64,000 nucleotides of DNA, taken from assembly GCA_947498935.1 (NCBI GenBank), contig CANMMM010000010.1, positions 82,426 to 146,425 of the forward strand, given 5' to 3'. This stretch comes from an uncultured Aquimarina sp. Lineage in GTDB: Bacteria > Bacteroidota > Bacteroidia > Flavobacteriales > Flavobacteriaceae. Shown in pieces: positions 9,649 through 19,851 of the stretch. Below the pieces are notes generated by a model. The model saw only the letters and a list, made by a program, of their open reading frames with translations. It had not been told where the DNA came from and did no database searches. The translations under genes were made by a program, and so were the position numbers. The stretch's first letter is position 1. The number at the start of each line of letters is the position of its first letter.

Positions 9649-9755
9649 AAAAAAGCCCGAATGCACTAGCATTCGGGCAAATACTTTTCGTCTGTACCTA
9701 TTCACAATTCAGACTAAAGATTATTGGCTAAATAGATCTCTCTATTTTTTAAGAA
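9648..9755 (-). ncRNA. Candidate small RNA or attenuating leader with intrinsic terminator, upstream of cobQ
   Basis: Minus strand carries three successive hairpins: AAATAGA-gaga-TCTATTT; GTCTG...CAGAC; perfect 10-bp GCCCGAATGC-tagt-GCATTCGGGC followed by TTTTTT. No upstream minus-strand CDS uses this terminator. Confidence 0.5.
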
Positions 9756-10087
9756 AAAAACGTGCGAGTATCTTATTTATTGTTGTAAAATTATAATAAT
9801 CCTTAATTCCTATAGCCCGTTTTGTATAAAACGTTCTAATTTACATATAAACAACATCTATAATTACATAAACTACTTATAATCAAATTTCTAAATCTAT
9901 TTTATTAAAAATCACTAATTTTTTGATAGCTATAGTATTGTATTAGCAACAAATATTCACCAGAGAAGAAATGCGACAAGACGAAATACAGATAAATTGC
10001 AGTCATTTTTTTAGAGAATATAAAAAGTAGAGATGAGGTCAATAACAGGCAACGCTTTTTCATTGTATCTTTAGCTAAAAAAGTCAT

Positions 10088-10981
10088 ATGTCTTCTCAGT
10101 CTCGTTTGGATCGTGCTTATGCCAATGCACATGTGATTCCGTTTGATGATCAATCTAAATTTATTTTATTCAGTGATTGCCACCGTGGAGACAATAGTTT
10201 TGCAGATGATTTTGCTAATAACCGCAATATCTATTTTCATGCTTTGCAGCACTATTATCAAGAAGGCTATACGTATTGCGAGTTAGGAGATGGAGATGAG
10301 CTATGGGAGAATTTACATTTCAGCACTTTACTCAATGCACATAAGAATGTATATCGATTGCTTCGAAAATTTCATCTAGAAAACCGATTACAGATGATCT
10401 GGGGAAATCACGATATGGTATATCGTAATCCTGCATATGTACAAAAACACCTCAGTACTTTCTTTGACCCTAAAACTGGTAAAGACATTCCACTGTTTCC
10501 CGATATCCACTATCATGAAGCGGTACTACTACAACACAAAAACACAGCGCAATCTATCTTTTTATTACATGGACATCAGGCCGATTTTATGAACTATGTG
10601 GGATGGCGACTGAATCGTTTTCTAGTACGTGTATTATGGAAACCACTACAAATTGTAGGGATTGCAGATCCTACCAGCCCTGCAAAGAATTACAGAGAAA
10701 CGATCAAAGTAGAACGTAGACTTAAAAAATGGATTGCTGATCATGAACACCAAATGACGATCGTAGGTCACACCCACCGACCTCGATTTCCAGACGCGAA
10801 TGCGCTACCTTTATTCAATGCGGGTAGTTGCGTACATCCTAGATCGATAACAGGTATCGAAATCGCAGAAGGTCGTATTTCACTAATCAAATGGCAAATT
10901 GATACGAATAGAGATGGTGCTTTAAAGATTATCCGTGTACCACTAGAAGGGCCACAAGCACTTAGTGATTTTAGAAAGTAG
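10088..10981 (+). CDS. Metallophosphoesterase (LpxH/UDP-2,3-diacylglucosamine hydrolase-like)
   Basis: FSDCHRGDNS, GDGDELWE, WGNHDM, GHTHRP metallophosphatase motifs. Confidence 0.88.
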   Translation: MSSQSRLDRAYANAHVIPFDDQSKFILFSDCHRGDNSFADDFANNRNIYFHALQHYYQEGYTYCELGDGDELWENLHFSTLLNAHKNVYRLLRKFHLENRLQMIWGNHDMVYRNPAYVQKHLSTFFDPKTGKDIPLFPDIHYHEAVLLQHKNTAQSIFLLHGHQADFMNYVGWRLNRFLVRVLWKPLQIVGIADPTSPAKNYRETIKVERRLKKWIADHEHQMTIVGHTHRPRFPDANALPLFNAGSCVHPRSITGIEIAEGRISLIKWQIDTNRDGALKIIRVPLEGPQALSDFRK

Positions 10982-11046
10982 CACTATGAATCTCAAAAAA
11001 TCAAGTTAAACGATACAAGATCGTTTGTAAAATAGCTAAAAAAACG

Positions 11047-11087
11047 CACCTTGACTTTTTTTGTTAGGCACACAAAAAGTCAAGGTG
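11047..11087. terminator. Bidirectional intrinsic terminator
   Basis: CACCTTGACTTTTT...AAAAAGTCAAGGTG between convergent CDSs. Confidence 0.85.
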
Positions 11088-11106
11088 AGCTTAAAGTGTA
11101 AACACC

Positions 11107-11346
11107 TTATTCTATATTGATTACCTCTTCTATCTGAGGCGCGTATTTTTTGATGGTCATTTCTACACCAGATTTTAGTGTCATCTGATTTACACTACAC
11201 CCTACACAGGCACCTTGTAATTGCACCTTCACACGCTTATCATCTTCGATAGCCACCAAAGAAATATCTCCACCATCACTTTTTAGAAAAGGGCGAATTT
11301 CTTCGAGAGCTTTTTCTACATTACTTCTTATTTCTTTAGATGTCAT
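11107..11346 (-). CDS. NifU C-terminal domain Fe-S scaffold protein
   Basis: LKSDGGDISLVAI...GACVGCSVNQMTLKSGVE. Confidence 0.93.
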   Translation of the reverse strand: MTSKEIRSNVEKALEEIRPFLKSDGGDISLVAIEDDKRVKVQLQGACVGCSVNQMTLKSGVEMTIKKYAPQIEEVINIE

Positions 11347-11349
11347 CTC

Positions 11350-12495
11350 TTATTTTTTTACAGCGGCACAGCCTGCCATTGTTGTTATCTCTATTGCTTC
11401 TGTAGGTGGTAAATTCTCATTTCTAGCGACGACCTCTCTCACCACATTTTTTGTCAATTCATCAAATGCTTTTTCGATCGGTGTATCGGTTTGCAAAGCA
11501 GCGGGTCTACCTACATCTCCTGCTTCTCTAACGCTTTGCACTAATGGGATTTCTCCTAAGAAAGGAACTGCTATATCTTCTGCTAGATGCTTAGCACCTT
11601 CTTTCCCAAAAATATAATACTTATTATCTGGCAACTCCTCTGGTGTAAAGTAAGCCATATTTTCTATAATTCCTAATACGGGTACGTTAATGCTTTCTTG
11701 CTGGAACATTGCCACCCCTTTCTTAGCATCTGCTAATGCTACATTCTGTGGTGTACTTACGACTACCGCTCCTGTAATAGGCAATGATTGCATGATAGAC
11801 AAATGAATATCTCCTGTACCTGGAGGTAGATCTATAAGCATAAAATCTAATTCCCCCCAAGCAGCATCAAAAATCATTTGATTTAACGCTTTGGCAGCCA
11901 TCGGCCCTCTCCACACAACTGCCTGATTGGGTTGTGTAAAAAATCCTATGGATAGTATTTTTACTCCGTAATTTTCTACAGGCTTCATCTTAGACTTGTC
12001 ACCTACACGTACCGATAAAGGACGTTCTCTTTCTACATCAAACATAATCGGTGCAGAAGGCCCATAAATGTCTGCATCTAACAATCCCACACTAAAGCCC
12101 ATTTTAGCCAAGGTTACCGCTAGATTAGAAGTTACTGTAGATTTCCCTACACCTCCCTTACCAGAGGCAACGGCGATGATATTTTTAATCCCAGGAATAG
12201 GTTTTCCTTTGATTACCGGAGGCTTATTAGGTGCTGTAGCAGCTGGTGCTTCTACTTTGATATTCACCTTTACTTTTGCTTTTTCATATACTTTTTCATG
12301 AATCACTTTCATTATATCTACCTCTGCTCTTTTGCGAATGTTCAATGCAGGTGTAGCAACTACTAAATCTACAATAACTTCGTCTCCAAAAGTGATTACA
12401 TTGGTCACAGCACCACTCTCTACCATATTTTTCCCTTCACCTGCTACAGTGATGGTTTCCAACGCTTTGATAATTTCAGTTTTTTCTAACTTCAT
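11350..12495 (-). CDS. Mrp/NBP35 family ATP-binding protein
   Basis: ASGKGGVGKSTVTSNLA, DADIYGPS, LPPGTGD motifs. Confidence 0.95.
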   Translation of the reverse strand: MKLEKTEIIKALETITVAGEGKNMVESGAVTNVITFGDEVIVDLVVATPALNIRKRAEVDIMKVIHEKVYEKAKVKVNIKVEAPAATAPNKPPVIKGKPIPGIKNIIAVASGKGGVGKSTVTSNLAVTLAKMGFSVGLLDADIYGPSAPIMFDVERERPLSVRVGDKSKMKPVENYGVKILSIGFFTQPNQAVVWRGPMAAKALNQMIFDAAWGELDFMLIDLPPGTGDIHLSIMQSLPITGAVVVSTPQNVALADAKKGVAMFQQESINVPVLGIIENMAYFTPEELPDNKYYIFGKEGAKHLAEDIAVPFLGEIPLVQSVREAGDVGRPAALQTDTPIEKAFDELTKNVVREVVARNENLPPTEAIEITTMAGCAAVKK

Positions 12496-12664
12496 GTATA
12501 TAATTTCTTTTTCCAGCCAAGTAGTCGAATATGCGATTACTTCATTGCAAAGATAGGCTGAAAAGTTAACAATCTAAAACCTTGTTTATCGAATTACGAC
12601 TATGAATTTTACCTATACAAACAACTACACAACCTATTGATATAATCACTATCTATGCTATTGA

Positions 12665-13012
12665 TTACAGTCCCAGTTCGAGCGTAGGGTCCCAAAATAG
12701 TGCGGTGAATTCTTGTACCTGATCATCCTCCACCGTTATACCTTCATTTTCGAGCAATTGTTGCATAAGGTTTGTCCCCTGAAAATGATGCTTTCCTGTA
12801 AGCACTCCTTTTCTATTGAGCACACGATGCGCAGGAACTTCTTCTAGTTGTGTATGCGAAGCATTCATAGCCCAACCTACCATTCTAGCGCTACGTGCAG
12901 CCCCAAGATAGTTAGCTATAGCGCCATAAGAAGTAACTCTCCCATAAGGAACTTGTCTGACCACTTCATATACTCGCTCAAAAAAGTTGGTGGTTTTGTC
13001 ACTATATTTCAT
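12665..13012 (-). CDS. MGMT-family alkyltransferase-like protein (ATL type)
   Basis: VPYGRVTSYGAIA...ARMVGWAMN...VPAHRVLNRKG; the PCHRV cysteine is replaced by Ala. Confidence 0.9.
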   Translation of the reverse strand: MKYSDKTTNFFERVYEVVRQVPYGRVTSYGAIANYLGAARSARMVGWAMNASHTQLEEVPAHRVLNRKGVLTGKHHFQGTNLMQQLLENEGITVEDDQVQEFTALFWDPTLELGL

Positions 13013-13637
13013 CCCAGGTGTAGATTATTCTGGCTACGGTAACACATACCAATACTAGCATTAATGCGCCCATAAAATAATTGGTATACTTAGCAACTAC
13101 TACCGTTTTCTTTTCGATCTTTAGAAATGACACCACATACAGATATAAGGTAGCAAATGTTCCTGTTGCTGCTGCAATCCCAAAAATAAAAATATGAACA
13201 GCATCATATGCTATTTTTCCACTCACACTTAATGCTGCTGCTACAGCACAAAAATAGGGTATAGGCAATACATTGATCACCGACATCATAACCCCTTTAA
13301 AGAAGCTACGAGAACCCCCATGTTTGTACACCTTAATTTTGGTATTATTCTTTTTACCTTTTACAAAAAAATAGATCGCCATGAATAAGAATAGCACAGC
13401 CCCAGTACGCAATAACATGATCCGTACATAAGGATTGTAAAAAATATATTTCGCTAGCAAAACAGCTAATAATGCCTGAAAAAAAACGACCACAGAAGCG
13501 CCTATAGCTACTAATATCCCATTTTTCTTCCCGCGCTCTAAACAGGTTTTAGCCACACTCATATTCACCAAACCTGGCGGAATCACTCCTACGAATGATG
13601 CAAAAAATGTAACTATAAACAGGCGTGTAGTTTCCAA
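13002..13637 (-). CDS. LysE-family amino-acid exporter
   Basis: PPGLVNMSVAKTCLERGKKNGILVAIGA, multi-TM hydrophobic profile. Confidence 0.8.
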   Translation of the reverse strand: METTRLFIVTFFASFVGVIPPGLVNMSVAKTCLERGKKNGILVAIGASVVVFFQALLAVLLAKYIFYNPYVRIMLLRTGAVLFLFMAIYFFVKGKKNNTKIKVYKHGGSRSFFKGVMMSVINVLPIPYFCAVAAALSVSGKIAYDAVHIFIFGIAAATGTFATLYLYVVSFLKIEKKTVVVAKYTNYFMGALMLVLVCVTVARIIYTWDEI

Positions 13638-13651
13638 ATTAATGAAGGTGA

Positions 13652-14326
13652 TTAAACAATTTTAAACTGAATGTAAGTTATAGGTTTATTTTCTTCTAAG
13701 TATTGTTTTTCGTAAAAAGTTTGAATAGATGTCACCTCTTCTGGCGATCCTTCTTGGTGATATATATTATGATTTGCATACAATACCTCGTGCCCCTCTC
13801 CATGCAACAACCCTAATGTATACCCATGCATAAATTCACTATCCGTTTTTAGATGCATAATACCATCGGGTTTCAACACCTTTTTATAGCGCTGTAAAAA
13901 ATCGTGATTGGTCATTCTATGCTTTGTACGCTTATACTTAATTTGTGGATCTGGAAAGGTGATCCATATTTCGTCTATTTCATTTTCTGCAAATAAGTGT
14001 TCAATAAGTTCTATTTGGGTACGAATAAATCCGACATTGGTCATTTCCGACTCTATTGCAGTTTTAGCACCACGCCAAAAACGCGCTCCTTTGATATCGA
14101 TCCCTATAAAGTTTTTTTCTGGATATTGCTCTGCTAGCCCTACGGTATACTCCCCTTTTCCACAACCTAATTCCAATACAATAGGTTGCTCATTTTTAAA
14201 AAATTGTTGCTTCCAGTTTCCTTTATATCCAAGTGCATTAGTCAACACCTCTTCTCGCGTTGGTTCTACTACGTTTGTAAAGGTTTTATTTTCATTAAAA
14301 CGCTTTAACTTATTCTTGCTTCCCAC
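13652..14326 (-). CDS. trmB: tRNA (guanine-N7-)-methyltransferase
   Basis: LELGCGKGEYTVGLA, WITFPDPQIKYKRTKHR, LKTDSEFMHGYTL. Confidence 0.95.
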   Translation of the reverse strand: MGSKNKLKRFNENKTFTNVVEPTREEVLTNALGYKGNWKQQFFKNEQPIVLELGCGKGEYTVGLAEQYPEKNFIGIDIKGARFWRGAKTAIESEMTNVGFIRTQIELIEHLFAENEIDEIWITFPDPQIKYKRTKHRMTNHDFLQRYKKVLKPDGIMHLKTDSEFMHGYTLGLLHGEGHEVLYANHNIYHQEGSPEEVTSIQTFYEKQYLEENKPITYIQFKIV

Positions 14327-14547
14327 GAATCTATTTCTTTGTTTACCTTATTAACTATCCCTTATTTATAACTACCAATCAAGCACCTACAGCAAAACTT
14401 GGATCATATTACCAACATGTTAACTGCTTTCGTTATAAAATAATTTTTTGGTAAAATTAAGGAAATATCTGCTTTAAAGAATACTATTAATTTTAAAATT
14501 ATTGATAGTCAACAATTTGCTCTGTAATACATTAAAAATTAATTGAT

Positions 14548-15603
14548 TTGAATAAAAAGGTATTAATCGCCCCACTGAATTGGGGTCTAGGACATGCGAC
14601 ACGCTGTATTCCTATCATCAACGCACTTATCGGACAAGGTTTTGACCCCGTAATTGCATCGGATGGAGCTGCGCTTTCGTTATTACGAAAAGAATTCCCA
14701 ACATTACAAACAGAAGAATTACCTTCTTACAATATAGAATATGCAAAAAAGGGAAGCAACTTTAAGTTAAAGATGCTGCTGAACAGTCCTAAAATAGCGC
14801 ATGCTATTTCTGCAGAAAAAAAAGCTACTAAAAAGATTTTAGCATCTGATGATTTTTACGGTATTATCTCTGATAATCGTATGGGGGTACGTAATAAACG
14901 AGTACCATCGGTGTTTATCACGCACCAACTAACAGTACTTAGTGGTAAAACAACTTCTATTAGCACTAAGCTACACAATAAGTATATCAAAAAATTTGAT
15001 GTTTGCTGGGTACCTGATATGGCAGACGATCCTAATCTAAGTGGAGAACTAGGACACCCAAAAAAACCTACGATTCCTGTAACGTATTTAGGACCATTGA
15101 GTAGATTCAACTACCAGAACCTACCTAAAAAATACGATATTATGGTATTGCTATCAGGACCTGAACCGCAACGCACCATGCTAGAAGAAAAGCTCCTCCA
15201 AGAATTCGAAAAAAGCGACAAAGAAATTGTATTTGTTCGCGGAGTGATTGAAGCGTCACACAAGACCTACGTAAAAGACAATATCACCATCCACAATTAT
15301 CTTACAGGTACTGCACTAGAAAACACTATTAACAGTAGTAACATCATCATTTCTAGATCAGGATATACCACTGTAATGGATCTGGCTAAGCTAAAGAAAA
15401 AAGCTTTTTTCATTCCTACTCCTGGTCAATTCGAACAAGAATACTTAGCAGAACGTCTTACTACCAAAAAGTTAGTTCCGAGTTGTAAACAACATGAATT
15501 TACACTCAAACAACTCTATGATCTGAATACTTACAAAGGATTAAGTAGTTTTAGCACCGACATCGACTATGGGGAACTTTTTCACTTTTTCCAGAGTAAA
15601 TGA
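14548..15603 (+). CDS. Glycosyltransferase (MurG/MJ1255-like)
   Basis: IAPLNWGLGHATRCIPIINAL...SRSGYTTVMDLAKLKKKAFFIPTPGQFEQEYLA; TTG start. Confidence 0.85.
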   Translation: MNKKVLIAPLNWGLGHATRCIPIINALIGQGFDPVIASDGAALSLLRKEFPTLQTEELPSYNIEYAKKGSNFKLKMLLNSPKIAHAISAEKKATKKILASDDFYGIISDNRMGVRNKRVPSVFITHQLTVLSGKTTSISTKLHNKYIKKFDVCWVPDMADDPNLSGELGHPKKPTIPVTYLGPLSRFNYQNLPKKYDIMVLLSGPEPQRTMLEEKLLQEFEKSDKEIVFVRGVIEASHKTYVKDNITIHNYLTGTALENTINSSNIIISRSGYTTVMDLAKLKKKAFFIPTPGQFEQEYLAERLTTKKLVPSCKQHEFTLKQLYDLNTYKGLSSFSTDIDYGELFHFFQSK

Positions 15604-16620
15604 GAATTCACTCCCTATTCTATAGTCACTTTCTATATAAATGCGTTCATGGTGTGCCTCGATGATATGTTTTACAATCGCTAATCCTAATCCAGAACCC
15701 CCTTCTTTTCGAGAACCACTTTTGTCTACTCGATAAAAACGCTCAAACAATCTAGGGATATGCGCTTGTGCTATCCCTTCGCCATTATCTGTAACTCGTA
15801 CTATTACTTTATTTCGTATCAGGTTTTCTATACTTACCTCAGTAGTTCCATCTTCCTTTCCATACTTAATAGAGTTTACGATCAAATTAGATAGCACCTG
15901 CTGTATCCGTTCTTTATCTGCATGCACTTCTATAGGCTCATCATAATTCATATCAAAAGTGAGTGCTATATTCTTTTTAGATGCTTTCATCTCATACAAA
16001 TCAAACACACTTTGCACCAGTTCGATAATATCGAAACTAGTATAATTCAGATTCAGATCCCCTACTTCTAGCTTGGTAATCATATCCAAATCCTTTACGA
16101 TATATATCAATCGCTCCACTCCTTTATTAGCTCTATTCAGGTATTTCTCTAAGATGTTAGGATCTTTCATAGCTCCATCCAATAAGGTTAGAATATACCC
16201 TTGTACCGTAAACAAAGGGGTCTTTAACTCATGAGAAACATTGCCCATAAATTCTTTTCTGTAGTTCTCCCTTACTTTTAGTGTTTCGATTTCTGTTTTT
16301 CGCTTTTTTGCAAATTTTTCTACCTCCTTAATCAGTGTACGCATATCTGTAGTTACAGGACCTTCATCTACAGTATCCATATCTAACATTTCGATATCAT
16401 CATAGATTTTTCGAACCCTACGATAGATAAACTTTTGCACCCGGTATTGTACGATAAAAAAGCACACTAAATAGCATATGAATGCAAACCCTAGCACAAA
16501 AAATATACTAAACAATGATTGCGCATATAAAAAAACGCTCAGTACGAGCGTTAATATCATAGTTATATACATAGAGGACAGGTATGCGAACCTATATGAT
16601 TTTTTAAAATTTTCCGCCAT
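15541..16620 (-). CDS. PhoR-like sensor histidine kinase
   Basis: Two N-terminal TMs with almost no periplasmic loop; FMGNVSHELKTPL H-box; GSGLGLAIVKHIIEAH. Confidence 0.92.
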   Translation of the reverse strand: MAENFKKSYRFAYLSSMYITMILTLVLSVFLYAQSLFSIFFVLGFAFICYLVCFFIVQYRVQKFIYRRVRKIYDDIEMLDMDTVDEGPVTTDMRTLIKEVEKFAKKRKTEIETLKVRENYRKEFMGNVSHELKTPLFTVQGYILTLLDGAMKDPNILEKYLNRANKGVERLIYIVKDLDMITKLEVGDLNLNYTSFDIIELVQSVFDLYEMKASKKNIALTFDMNYDEPIEVHADKERIQQVLSNLIVNSIKYGKEDGTTEVSIENLIRNKVIVRVTDNGEGIAQAHIPRLFERFYRVDKSGSRKEGGSGLGLAIVKHIIEAHHERIYIESDYRIGSEFSFTLEKVKKFPIVDVGAKTT

Positions 16621-17303
16621 TATATTACAAACTTATAGCCGACTCCTTTGATAGTTTTAAAACTAGTATTTCCGATCTTTTCTCTAAGCTTACGAATATG
16701 CACATCGATGGTACGCCCTCCTACGATCACCTCATTTCCCCAAACTTTATCCAAGATGTCTTCGCGCTTAAATACTTTTCCAGGTTTAGATGCCAATAAT
16801 GCTAATAATTCGAACTCTTTTCTAGGCAATACGATCTCTTTCTTGTCCTTTATAATTTTATATTCATCTCTATTGATCACTAAATTACCTATTTTCACTA
16901 CATTTTCGGAGGTATCATCTTCTTTTAGACGACGTAATAACGCTTTTACTTTACTCACCAATACTTTGGGTCTGATAGGCTTGGTGATATAATCATCTGC
17001 TCCTGCATCGAAACCTGCTACCTGTGAATAGTCTTCTCCTCTAGCAGTCAAAAAAGTAATAATGGTATTTTGCAGATCAGGAACTCTTCTAATTTGTTCA
17101 CACGCTTCTATACCATCCATCTCAGGCATCATTACATCGAGTATAATCAAATGTGGTTTTTTCTTTTTAGCAGCTTTTACTGCCTCCATACCATTCTCTG
17201 CTGTTATCACATTATAACCTTCTGAGGTCAGATTATACCCTACAATTTCTAAAATATCTGGCTCATCATCTACCAGTAAAATTGTAATATCCTTTTTGTT
17301 CAT
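16620..17303 (-). CDS. PhoB/OmpR-type response regulator
   Basis: Receiver ILLVDDEPDILEIV...LDVMMPEMDG...KPIRP; winged helix VWGNEVIVGGRTIDVHIRKLREKIG. Confidence 0.93.
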   Translation of the reverse strand: MNKKDITILLVDDEPDILEIVGYNLTSEGYNVITAENGMEAVKAAKKKKPHLIILDVMMPEMDGIEACEQIRRVPDLQNTIITFLTARGEDYSQVAGFDAGADDYITKPIRPKVLVSKVKALLRRLKEDDTSENVVKIGNLVINRDEYKIIKDKKEIVLPRKEFELLALLASKPGKVFKREDILDKVWGNEVIVGGRTIDVHIRKLREKIGNTSFKTIKGVGYKFVI

Positions 17304-17411
17304 TGTTCTGTAAATTATATCACTACTATGGTAAATATACTATGTTCAGCCGAAGTAATCACTACCTTTTAAACCTAGAAACAATAACCTAACTCAAAAA
17401 TTTTAAAAGGA

Positions 17412-17429
17412 TAACATTTCCTTAACATC
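17412..17429. promoter_or_regulatory. Putative Pho-box-like direct repeat (11-nt period)
   Basis: TAACATT-tcct-TAACATC (17412-17418, 17423-17429), between the PiT stop and the response regulator start. Confidence 0.5.
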
Positions 17430-17436
17430 GTTACTC

Positions 17437-19824
17437 CTATGCCTTATGATCCCTATACGTGGTCAATAAATTCATCGTGGCGGTGATTAGGTCTTTCGTC
17501 TCTGTTAACAAACTAAAATACAAAGTCGTATTTTTAGGACTGTTTTCTTCTGTTCGAGTTCTAGCAACTTGCTTGCTTATTTTGTCATTTACGATCGTAA
17601 ATAACTGCTGTTTTTCTTCAATCAGCATATTTAACTTATGGAACTCTCTCTTATCAAAGATATCTTTGATATTTACGAAGAAATCTGTTAAATGATCTTC
17701 AATCTCTTTTAAATCCTTGATTTGATTAAAGCGTAATTTCTTGTGGTTATTATTTACATGCTTATGTCCTGCTTTGGCGATATATTCTAAAGACTGCGTA
17801 ATATCTTCTAAATACCCTAAAATAGATATATAAAAATTACTCGCCCCTACACTCGATTCATCAAGATTCTTGATAAAATAAAAGATACTATCTCTTAACT
17901 CCTCGACTTCTGCTTCTAATTTAGCAATTCCTTTTCTACTCTTTTTTAGTGCTGCCAGATCGTATTTCGCTAAACTATCGATTGTATTTGCGTAGATCTT
18001 ATTCCCTCTGTTTACGAAAGAATTAATATTATCTGCACTCTCTTCAATGACTCCTTGAATAGAGCTACTCTCTGATTTTTTGAGACTGTGCTCTTCTTTA
18101 TCTGCTCTGGTCTTATTTCTGTACTTAATCGTATTGCGCACCAATAAGAACACAGCTACTAATAACAGTACCCCTGTCATTATAGGCTGATGCAGATTGA
18201 TTAAAAATGCAATCAATGCTGCTGCGACGAATGCACTGAAGGCTGTAAAAAACCATCCTCCAATTACATTTAATACTCCTGCCACTCGGTATACCGCACT
18301 TTCTGTTCCCCATGCTCTATCTGCCAATGAAGTACCCATCGCTACCATAAAGGTAACATAAGTAGTAGACAGTGGTAATTTCATAGAAGTAGCTATAGAA
18401 ATCAACACTCCAGCTATCATTAGATTCACAGCTGCTCGTACCATATCAAAAGCAGGCATATCTTCTTTACGTACCGCTATTGAAGCTGGTACTTCTGTAA
18501 ATTGTTTCCCTACAAAACGCTTAAAACTATCAGGAGTGATTGCAGATACATACTCTGACAATACAACGGTTCCTCTTACGACCCCCCTAGACAAAAAATT
18601 AGGATGGAATTTTTCATCTCCTTCTCCTTGTCTAGACAAATCAATGGATGTTTTGACTACATTTCGCGCTTTGGTAGAAAACCAAAGTGTCAATACCATC
18701 ACCAAGCCAGCAAACAATAATAAGGAAGTCGGCGTTTCTGCTTTACCACTTAATGAACTCATCAAAAATTCATTAGCAGCTGCTCCAGATTTCATCCACA
18801 TTTGATATCCTTCCCAAGCTGCGATAGGAACACCTATAAAATTTACTAAATCATTCCCTGCAAAAGCCAATGCCAATGCAAATGTACCTACAATAATGAT
18901 CAATCTATAAATGTTGGTTTTAAACACCATCATGAGTAGATAAGATAGTAATGACATCACTACAAAACCAGCTGCTACTATAGAAAGCACATTGGTTTCT
19001 AAGAAGCCTCGAAGTGTCATCGCTATGGTTCCTGCTGCTGCATCTATCTTAAATAAATCCTTTTTAGCTTTTATAAGTGCTTCTACAGTCTCATAATTAC
19101 TCTTAAAATAGATATTTGCCCAATCTAAGAAAGACAACCCAGCATCTTTAGAAACTAAGGTCACGATTTCTTTGGCGTAATTCGTACCTTTTATTCCTTT
19201 GATAAAAATAAAGTACAATATCGCAGTGAGTGCAACTCCTCCGAATAGCGCTCCAACCCATTTTGCCTTTTTCTGAAAATTGAAAGACAGTAATAATCTA
19301 GATATATATTGTACAAAGGCTCCGACCGAAAAAGCTACCACGACAGATAATAAGATTCCTAGAATAATCTCTCCTGCCTTTTTGGTATTTATATAGTCTC
19401 CTAAATCTGCAATTGACAACTCTGCATCTGCTCCTATTTTTAATAATGCAACACATACTGCAGCTCCTAACAACTCAAAAACAATAGACACCGTAGTAGA
19501 AGTAGGCATCCCTAGTGTATTAAAGAAGTCTAATAGTAGAATATCTGTGATCATGACCGCCATAAAAATGATCATAATCTCATCGAAATAAAACTCACTA
19601 GGTACAAAAATTCCTTTTCGAGCGACTTCCATTAATCCACTAGAAAAAATAGCTCCCGCTGCAATCCCTACGCTTGCTACGATCATGATGGTTCGAAAAG
19701 AAATCGCCTTAGAACCTATAGCAGAATTCAGAAAATTCACTGCATCATTACTCACTCCCACTATCAAATCTGCAATGGCTAACAATGCCAATGCTACAAT
19801 CATCCAAATGTAAATATCATCCAT
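17437..19824 (-). CDS. Inorganic phosphate transporter (PiT family) with C-terminal PhoU-like domain
   Basis: GVSNDAVNFLNSAIGSKAI and GMPTSTTVS PiT signatures; C-terminal ~200 aa soluble helical region resembling DUF47/PhoU. Supplied GTG start at 19848; ATG at 19824 (MDDIYIW) is more likely. Confidence 0.9.
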   Translation of the reverse strand: MDDIYIWMIVALALLAIADLIVGVSNDAVNFLNSAIGSKAISFRTIMIVASVGIAAGAIFSSGLMEVARKGIFVPSEFYFDEIMIIFMAVMITDILLLDFFNTLGMPTSTTVSIVFELLGAAVCVALLKIGADAELSIADLGDYINTKKAGEIILGILLSVVVAFSVGAFVQYISRLLLSFNFQKKAKWVGALFGGVALTAILYFIFIKGIKGTNYAKEIVTLVSKDAGLSFLDWANIYFKSNYETVEALIKAKKDLFKIDAAAGTIAMTLRGFLETNVLSIVAAGFVVMSLLSYLLMMVFKTNIYRLIIIVGTFALALAFAGNDLVNFIGVPIAAWEGYQMWMKSGAAANEFLMSSLSGKAETPTSLLLFAGLVMVLTLWFSTKARNVVKTSIDLSRQGEGDEKFHPNFLSRGVVRGTVVLSEYVSAITPDSFKRFVGKQFTEVPASIAVRKEDMPAFDMVRAAVNLMIAGVLISIATSMKLPLSTTYVTFMVAMGTSLADRAWGTESAVYRVAGVLNVIGGWFFTAFSAFVAAALIAFLINLHQPIMTGVLLLVAVFLLVRNTIKYRNKTRADKEEHSLKKSESSSIQGVIEESADNINSFVNRGNKIYANTIDSLAKYDLAALKKSRKGIAKLEAEVEELRDSIFYFIKNLDESSVGASNFYISILGYLEDITQSLEYIAKAGHKHVNNNHKKLRFNQIKDLKEIEDHLTDFFVNIKDIFDKREFHKLNMLIEEKQQLFTIVNDKISKQVARTRTEENSPKNTTLYFSLLTETKDLITATMNLLTTYRDHKA

Positions 19825-19851
19825 AGGTTTAAAATTCTTATAAGGCACAAA

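Noticed and set aside
9700-10087. Possible tRNA or known ncRNA in the AT-rich gap before 10088
   Set aside because: No tRNA-like cloverleaf or known conserved motif seen; only the hairpin cluster at 9648-9755 was kept as a candidate
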